From: Pseudomonas sp. Teo4
GTDB lineage: Bacteria > Pseudomonadota > Gammaproteobacteria > Pseudomonadales > Pseudomonadaceae
Length of the DNA: 64,000 nucleotides
Assembly: GCF_034387475.1 (NCBI RefSeq)
Contig: NZ_JAXCIL010000001.1
Location: 1,984,001-2,048,000 of the forward strand
Direction of reading: 5' to 3'
Below are positions 59,162 to 64,000 of the stretch, one piece after another. The notes below the pieces were generated by a model. That model saw only the letters and a program-made list of their open reading frames with translations, searched no databases and had not been told where the DNA came from. Numbering within the stretch: the first letter of the stretch is position 1; each line of letters begins with the position of its first letter. A program made the position numbers and the translations under genes.

Positions 59162-60223
59162 ATGCAAGCTTCCAACCTCGCCCTGCCCCTGACCCAGCCT
59201 CAAGCTGCCAACACCACTGTCAGCAAGCGCCTGCCCAGCCCACACCTGCTCAAGCAGCAGATGCCGCTGTCTATCGAACTCGCCCAGCAAGTCCAGGCCC
59301 ACCGTCAAGCGATCCGCGCCATTCTCGAAGGCCGCGATGAGCGCCTGCTGGTGATCGTCGGCCCGTGCTCGATCCACGACCCGCGCTCGGCCCTGGAATA
59401 CGCCGACCGTCTCGCCGCGCTAAGCCGTGAAGTGGACGACAAGCTGCTGCTGGTGATGCGCGCCTACGTCGAAAAACCCCGGACCACGGTCGGCTGGAAA
59501 GGCCTGGCCTACGACCCGCACCTCGATGGCAGCGATGACATGCACTCCGGCATCGCCCTGTCCCGTGGCCTGATGCTCAACATGATCGAGCGCGGCCTGC
59601 CGATTGCCACCGAACTGCTGCAGCCGATGGCCGCCAGCTACTTCGACGACCTGCTGGGCTGGGCCGCCATCGGCGCTCGCACCACCGAGTCGCAGATTCA
59701 CCGCGAGATGGTCAGCGGGCTGGAACTGCCAGTGGGCTTCAAGAATGGCACCGACGGTGGCGTCGGCATCGCCTGCGACGCCATGCGCAGCGCCGCCCAC
59801 CCCCATCGCCACTTCGGCATGGATGCGCAGGGCTACCCGGCGATCATCGAGACCTTGGGCAACCCGGATACCCACCTGGTGCTGCGCGGTGGCCACAAAG
59901 GCCCCAACTACGATGCGCAGAGCATCGCCCAAGCCCGTCAGGGCCTGGCCAAGGCTGGGCTCGATGCACGGATCATGGTCGACTGCAGCCATGCCAACAG
60001 CGGCAAGGACCCGGCACGTCAGCCAGCGGTGTTCGAGGATGTGCTGAGCCAGCGCCTGGGCGGTGACCGCTCGATCGTGGGGGTCATGCTCGAAGGGCAT
60101 CTGTTCGACGGTTGCCAGGCGCTGGGCAAGGGTGCGCTGAAGTACGGCGTGTCGATTACCGATGGCTGCCTGGGCTGGGCGTCGACCGAAACGCTGCTGC
60201 GTGATGCAGCAGCTCGCTTGTAG
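59162..60223 (+). CDS. 3-deoxy-7-phosphoheptulonate (DAHP) synthase, class I
   Basis: A 353-residue AroF/AroG/AroH-type enzyme that condenses phosphoenolpyruvate and erythrose 4-phosphate, the first step of the shikimate pathway. Signatures are IVGPCSIHDPRSALEYA, RAYVEKPRTTVGWKGL, GARTTESQIHREM, GFKNGTDGGV, LVLRGGHKGPNY and MVDCSHANSGKDP, covering the metal and PEP sites. It is preceded by two leader peptides rich in Tyr, Phe and Trp codons and a terminator, so transcription is likely attenuated by aromatic amino acid supply. Which amino acid inhibits the enzyme itself cannot be read. Residues 1-30 form the usual regulatory N-terminal extension. Confidence 0.95.
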   Translation: MQASNLALPLTQPQAANTTVSKRLPSPHLLKQQMPLSIELAQQVQAHRQAIRAILEGRDERLLVIVGPCSIHDPRSALEYADRLAALSREVDDKLLLVMRAYVEKPRTTVGWKGLAYDPHLDGSDDMHSGIALSRGLMLNMIERGLPIATELLQPMAASYFDDLLGWAAIGARTTESQIHREMVSGLELPVGFKNGTDGGVGIACDAMRSAAHPHRHFGMDAQGYPAIIETLGNPDTHLVLRGGHKGPNYDAQSIAQARQGLAKAGLDARIMVDCSHANSGKDPARQPAVFEDVLSQRLGGDRSIVGVMLEGHLFDGCQALGKGALKYGVSITDGCLGWASTETLLRDAAARL

Positions 60224-60301
60224 GAAACGTACCGCAAGCCTTGCGAGACATATCCCAGACAAGTGCGTTAGGCTTGCTTTTTTACCCAAGGAGTAGTTCC
60301 C

Positions 60302-60583
60302 ATGGCACGTGCCACTGCCCGCCACATCCTGGTCAGCTCGGAAGAGAAATGCAACGAGCTCAAAGCCCAGATCGAAGCCGGTGCCGATTTCGCTGAAGTC
60401 GCCAAAGCCAATTCCACCTGCCCTTCCAGCCGCCAGGGCGGTGACCTGGGCTCGTTCGGCCCAGGCCAGATGGTTCGCGAATTCGATACCGTCGTGTTCA
60501 GCGCCCCGCTGAACGTTGTCCAAGGCCCGGTGAAGACCCAGTTCGGTTACCACCTGCTGGAAGTGACCAGCCGCCAGGACTAA
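60302..60583 (+). CDS. ppiC: Peptidyl-prolyl cis-trans isomerase C (parvulin)
   Basis: A 93-residue single-domain parvulin, with ARHILVSSEEKCNELK at the start, GGDLGSFGPGQMVREFDTVVF in the middle and VKTQFGYHLLEV at the end, full length for E. coli PpiC. AAGGAG lies 8 bases before the ATG. It has no signal peptide and so acts in the cytoplasm on proline peptide bonds. It is transcribed in the same direction as DAHP synthase and the Yej genes but is probably independent. Confidence 0.94.
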   Translation: MARATARHILVSSEEKCNELKAQIEAGADFAEVAKANSTCPSSRQGGDLGSFGPGQMVREFDTVVFSAPLNVVQGPVKTQFGYHLLEVTSRQD

Positions 60584-60599
60584 GCCACCGTTGCCGGTG

Positions 60600-62444
60600 A
60601 TGTTCCTTAAGGGAGCAGGCTTGTGGGGGCTGGCACTGTTGTGCTTGTCCCTCACTTGCAACGCGGCCCCCACCCACGCCCTCACCGTCTACGGTGAAGC
60701 GCCACGCTATGGCGAAGCCTTCCGCCATTTCGACTACGTCAACCCTGACGCCCCCAAGGGCGGCAGCATTCGCCGTTCGGCCATCGAGATCGGCCAGTTC
60801 GACCATATCCTGCCCTACATCGACAAAGGCATTGGCGTCTCCGAGGTCGATGGCTGGCTGTATGCGCCGCTGGCGGTACGCTCATTCGATGAACCCTACA
60901 CGGTCTACGGCCTGATCGCCCGAAGCATGGAGCGCGGGCCTGACGATGCCTGGCTACGCTTCGAGATCGACCCGCGCGCCACCTTCGCCGACGGCAAGCC
61001 GGTGCGTGCCGAGGACGTACGTTTTACCTACGAGCTGCTCATGAGCAAGGGCAGCCTCAAGTTCCGCACCCAGTTCGCTGAGGTGACCGGCGTCACGGTG
61101 GAAAGCCCTCATCGCGTGCGCTTCGACTTCAAACAACCCCACGGCCGGACCCTGGCCCTGGACCTGGCCAGCCTACCGGTGCTGCCCGAACACGACTGGC
61201 AGAACCGAGACTTTGCCAACGGCGCCGGCTTCGACAAGCCGGTCGGCAGTGGCCCGTACCGCATCGGGCGCATCGACAACGGTCGCAGCATCACCTTCGA
61301 ACGCGACCCGCATTGGTGGGCCAAGGATTTGCCGGCCAGCCGTGGCCGCTACAATTTCGACCAGATCCGCATCGAGTACTTCGGCGATACCGAAGTGGCA
61401 CGGCAGGTACTCAAGGGCGGTGGCTACGACTACAACCGCGAGTTCTCCGCCACCGCCTACACCCTGGGCTACAACGGTGCGCAGCTGGACGACGGCCGCC
61501 TGCAACGGGCCCACCTCGGCCCGGCCAAGCCGCAAACGGCCCAGGGCTTCGTGTTCAACCTGGACCGCCCGCAGTTCAACGACCGCCGCGTACGCCAGGC
61601 CCTGGCCATGCTCTGGGATTTCGAGTGGAGCAACCGGCAGATGATGCGCAGCATGTACATCCGCCAGCAGAGCGTGTTCTCCAATACGCCGCTGGCCGCC
61701 CGCACATTGCCGGATGCCAGCGAGCTGCAGGTGCTCGAGCCGCTAAGGGGCAAGATCCCCGACGAGGTGTTCAGCCAGGTGTATAGCGCGCCGGTCACCG
61801 ATGGCTCCGGGATCATCCGCCCGCAGCAGCTGCAGGCACTGGCCTTGCTGCAGCAGGCCGGCTGGCACCCGCAAGGCGACCAACTGGTCAATGCGCAAGG
61901 TGAGCCACTGGCGTTCACCTTCCTCAACGGCCAGTCCGGCATGGAACGCCTGCTGCTGCCGTGGAAGCGTAACCTGGCACAGATCGGCATTACCCTGAAC
62001 ATCCGCAACGTCGATTCGGCCCAGTACGTCAACCGCCTGATGGCCCGCGACTACGACATGATCGTGACGGGCTACCCTGTCACGCTGTCGCCCGGTGCCG
62101 AGCTGTACAACTATTTCGGCTCGGCGGCCGCCAACGACCCCGGCTCGAACAACCTGATGGTGCTCAAGGACCCGGCGGTGGACGTGCTGATCGACGGCCT
62201 GGTCCGTGCCAGCACCCAGGCCGACATGCTGCGCCACGCCCACGCCCTGGACCGCGTGCTGCAATGGAACTACTACTGGATCCCCAACTACTACCCACCC
62301 GGCAGTTCCACCGCCTGGTGGAACCGCTTCGGCCTGCCCAAGGTCCAGGCCGCCTACGATGAAGGCCTGGACACCTGGTGGGAAATCAGCCCCACTGCGC
62401 TGACCAACGCGCAAATGGCCGAGCGCCGGAAGAAGTCGCCATGA
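60600..62444 (+). CDS. yejA: Peptide ABC transporter substrate-binding protein, YejA-like
   Basis: A 614-residue extracellular solute-binding protein family 5 member: signal peptide at about 1-20 ([15 protein letters not shown]), then [20 protein letters not shown] with [28 protein letters not shown] and [20 protein letters not shown], all typical of YejA. The start is uncertain: the ATG at 60600 has a poor ribosome site, GTG 60597 is adjacent, and TTG 60621 has AAGGGAG. It captures oligopeptides, and relatives bring in microcin C or peptidyl nucleoside antibiotics. Its stop overlaps yejB as ATGA. Confidence 0.9.
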   Translation: MFLKGAGLWGLALLCLSLTCNAAPTHALTVYGEAPRYGEAFRHFDYVNPDAPKGGSIRRSAIEIGQFDHILPYIDKGIGVSEVDGWLYAPLAVRSFDEPYTVYGLIARSMERGPDDAWLRFEIDPRATFADGKPVRAEDVRFTYELLMSKGSLKFRTQFAEVTGVTVESPHRVRFDFKQPHGRTLALDLASLPVLPEHDWQNRDFANGAGFDKPVGSGPYRIGRIDNGRSITFERDPHWWAKDLPASRGRYNFDQIRIEYFGDTEVARQVLKGGGYDYNREFSATAYTLGYNGAQLDDGRLQRAHLGPAKPQTAQGFVFNLDRPQFNDRRVRQALAMLWDFEWSNRQMMRSMYIRQQSVFSNTPLAARTLPDASELQVLEPLRGKIPDEVFSQVYSAPVTDGSGIIRPQQLQALALLQQAGWHPQGDQLVNAQGEPLAFTFLNGQSGMERLLLPWKRNLAQIGITLNIRNVDSAQYVNRLMARDYDMIVTGYPVTLSPGAELYNYFGSAAANDPGSNNLMVLKDPAVDVLIDGLVRASTQADMLRHAHALDRVLQWNYYWIPNYYPPGSSTAWWNRFGLPKVQAAYDEGLDTWWEISPTALTNAQMAERRKKSP

Positions 62445-63499
62445 CTGCCTATATTTTGCGTCGCCTGTTGTTGATCATCCCGACCCTGCTGGCGATCCTG
62501 CTGGTCAACTTCGTCATCGTCCAGGCTGCACCGGGCGGCCCGGTCGAGCAGGCGGTGGCCAGGCTGCAGGGCCTGGGCGGCGCTGCGCCGGGGGCGCGGG
62601 CCGAGGCCGTGCATGGCGAGTCCCGCGCCAGCCGTGGCCTGGACCCGAAGATGATCGAAGAGATCAAACGCCAGTACGGCTTCGACAAGTCCGCCCCCGA
62701 ACGGCTGTGGTTGATGCTCAAGCAGTATGCCCGGCTGGATTTCGGCCAGAGTTTCTTCCGTGGCGCCAAGGTGACCGACCTGATTCTGGAAAAGCTGCCG
62801 GTGACCCTGTCGCTGGGCTTCTGGGCGACGCTGATCACTTATCTGGTCTCGATCCCGCTGGGTATCCGCAAGGCCGTGCGCCATGGCAGCCGCTTCGACG
62901 CCTGGAGCAGCGCGCTGATCGTGATCGGTTATGCCCTGCCCTCGTTCCTGTTCGCCTTGCTGTTGATCGTGCTGTTCGCAGGCGGCACCTCGCTCAACTG
63001 GTTCCCCGTGCGCGGGCTGGTTTCGGAGAACTTCGACCAGCTCAGCCTGCTGGGCAAGGTTGCTGACTATTTCTGGCACCTGGTGCTGCCGGTTGGGGCG
63101 CTGGTGATCGGCGGCTTTGCCACGCTCACCCTGCTGACCAAGAACGCGTTCCTCGACGAGATCTCCCGCCAGTACGTGGTCACGGCCCGGGCCAAGGGCT
63201 TGAGCGAACGGCGGGTGCTGTACGGGCATGTGCTGCGCAATGCCATGCTGCTGGTCCTGGCCGGCCTGCCCCAGGCACTGATCACGGTGTTCTTCGCCGG
63301 TTCCCTGCTGATCGAGGTGATCTTCTCCCTCGATGGCCTGGGGCGCCTGAGCTATGAAGCGGCGGTGTCGCGCGACTACCCGGTGGTGTTCGGCACGCTG
63401 TTCATCTTCACCCTCGCGGGCCTGCTGTTCCGCCTCATAGGTGACTTGGCCTTCACCGTGCTCGACCCGCGCATCGACTTCGACACGAGGGCGCAATGA
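62441..63499 (+). CDS. yejB: Peptide ABC transporter permease, YejB-like
   Basis: A 352-residue permease with six predicted helices: [20 protein letters not shown] at the start, an Ala/Gly/Arg-rich periplasmic stretch, [20 protein letters not shown], and an EAA loop region in [20 protein letters not shown] before the final helices with [20 protein letters not shown]. YejB carries the extra loop between helices 1 and 2 seen here. It overlaps yejA and yejE by 4 bases each. Confidence 0.93.
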   Translation: MTAYILRRLLLIIPTLLAILLVNFVIVQAAPGGPVEQAVARLQGLGGAAPGARAEAVHGESRASRGLDPKMIEEIKRQYGFDKSAPERLWLMLKQYARLDFGQSFFRGAKVTDLILEKLPVTLSLGFWATLITYLVSIPLGIRKAVRHGSRFDAWSSALIVIGYALPSFLFALLLIVLFAGGTSLNWFPVRGLVSENFDQLSLLGKVADYFWHLVLPVGALVIGGFATLTLLTKNAFLDEISRQYVVTARAKGLSERRVLYGHVLRNAMLLVLAGLPQALITVFFAGSLLIEVIFSLDGLGRLSYEAAVSRDYPVVFGTLFIFTLAGLLFRLIGDLAFTVLDPRIDFDTRAQ

Positions 63500-64000
63500 T
63501 GCTGTCGCCGGTTTCGCGTCGTCGCCTGCAGCGTTTTCGCCGCAACCGCCTTGGCTGGATCTCGCTGTGGCTGTTCGCCGGGCTGCTGGTGCTGAGCCTG
63601 GGCGCTGAACTGGTGGCCAACGACAAGCCGCTGCTGCTTGGCTACAAGGGCGATCTGTATGTGCCGGCTCTCAAGCGTTACAGCGAGCAGCAGTTCGGCG
63701 GCCAGTTGCCGTTCCAGCCGGATTACCGCAGTGCCTATGTGCGTCAGCTGATCGAAAGCCAAGGCGGCTGGATGCTGTTCGCGCCCATTCCGTTCAGCGC
63801 CGACACGCCGAACTACGACCTGCAGGTTCCCACCCCTAGCCCACCAAGCCCAAGCAACTGGCTGGGCACCGACGACCAAGGGCGCGACGTGCTGGCCAGG
63901 GTGCTGTATGGCACACGGGTGTCGCTGCTGTTCGCCTTCGCCCTGACCGTGGTCAGCGTGCTGATCGGCGTGATTGCTGGCGCCTTGCAGGGGTACCACG
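63496..64000 (+). CDS. yejE: Peptide ABC transporter permease, YejE-like (3' partial)
   Basis: The ATG overlaps the yejB stop (ATGA). The visible 168 residues include [20 protein letters not shown] (first helix), [20 protein letters not shown] with the long YejE periplasmic segment, and [20 protein letters not shown] followed by the next helix. The [13 protein letters not shown] motif is diagnostic of DppC/YejE-type permeases. The window ends inside helix 2 or its continuation; the ATPase yejF would be expected next. Confidence 0.93.
   Translation, partial: MMLSPVSRRRLQRFRRNRLGWISLWLFAGLLVLSLGAELVANDKPLLLGYKGDLYVPALKRYSEQQFGGQLPFQPDYRSAYVRQLIESQGGWMLFAPIPFSADTPNYDLQVPTPSPPSPSNWLGTDDQGRDVLARVLYGTRVSLLFAFALTVVSVLIGVIAGALQGYH

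Noticed and set aside
1..64000. tRNA, rRNA, phage integrase, attachment sites or intact transposases
   Set aside because: None was recognisable on either strand. The only mobile-type signals are REP elements and the palindrome at 30.7-30.9 kb.

Overview
The window is chromosomal DNA of a Pseudomonas, most likely the P. putida group. The signs are high GC with strong GC3 bias, P. putida-type REP palindromes (cores like tcgccggcaagccggcga), a DUF4347 giant surface protein, BaeSR beside a Mex/Ttg-type RND pump, and many small LysR-governed catabolic clusters. I see no rRNA, tRNA, CRISPR array, prophage or intact insertion sequence. Family names come from recognising motifs by eye; no database search was run.

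Layout. 1-1.3 kb: end of a cyclopropane-fatty-acid-synthase-like methyltransferase and a DUF2878 membrane protein. 1.3-6.1 kb: a four-gene catabolic operon (amidohydrolase/lactonase, MFS importer, SDR dehydrogenase, TIM-barrel isomerase) with a divergent LysR regulator. 6.1-7.9 kb: a MerR regulator and an Old Yellow Enzyme reductase sharing a MerR-type promoter with a 19-bp spacer. 8-9.7 kb: REP pair, a Gly/His-rich exported protein, a CigR/RcnB-like exported protein and a DUF2628 protein. 10.1-22.2 kb: a 3510-residue LEPR-XLL/DUF4347 repeat protein and a TolC-like lipoprotein. 22.2-30.1 kb: BaeSR-like two-component system divergent from a complete RND tripartite efflux operon.

30.1-32.7 kb: GNAT, a long perfect inverted repeat, a SAM methyltransferase and a beta-propeller protein. 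32.9-42.4 kb: probable organosulfur or similar scavenging genes: a sulfonate-type binding protein with a flavin monooxygenase, a bicupin ureidoglycine aminohydrolase-like protein, then on the other strand a second ABC importer (binding protein, ATPase, permease with an apparent frameshift), an acyl-CoA-dehydrogenase-like flavoprotein, an AhpD-like protein and an AraC regulator. 42.4-48.8 kb: a membrane protein with a structured leader, a chorismate mutase relic, and an M20 amidohydrolase/MFS/porin/LysR uptake cluster. 48.8-54.7 kb: visibly less GC-biased accessory DNA with a haloacetate-dehalogenase-like hydrolase, an exported metallo-beta-lactamase-fold enzyme, LysR, DUF533, GNAT-cupin and HIT genes.

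54.7-64 kb returns to core-like genes: Rrf2 regulator divergent from an NDH-2-like oxidoreductase with a perfect inverted repeat between them, a chemoreceptor, a DAHP synthase preceded by two consecutive aromatic-residue-rich leader peptides and a strong intrinsic terminator (a probable attenuator), PpiC, and the start of a Yej-type peptide ABC importer that runs off the window. The attenuator-like leader is the most interesting regulatory structure; the giant surface protein is the most interesting coding structure.
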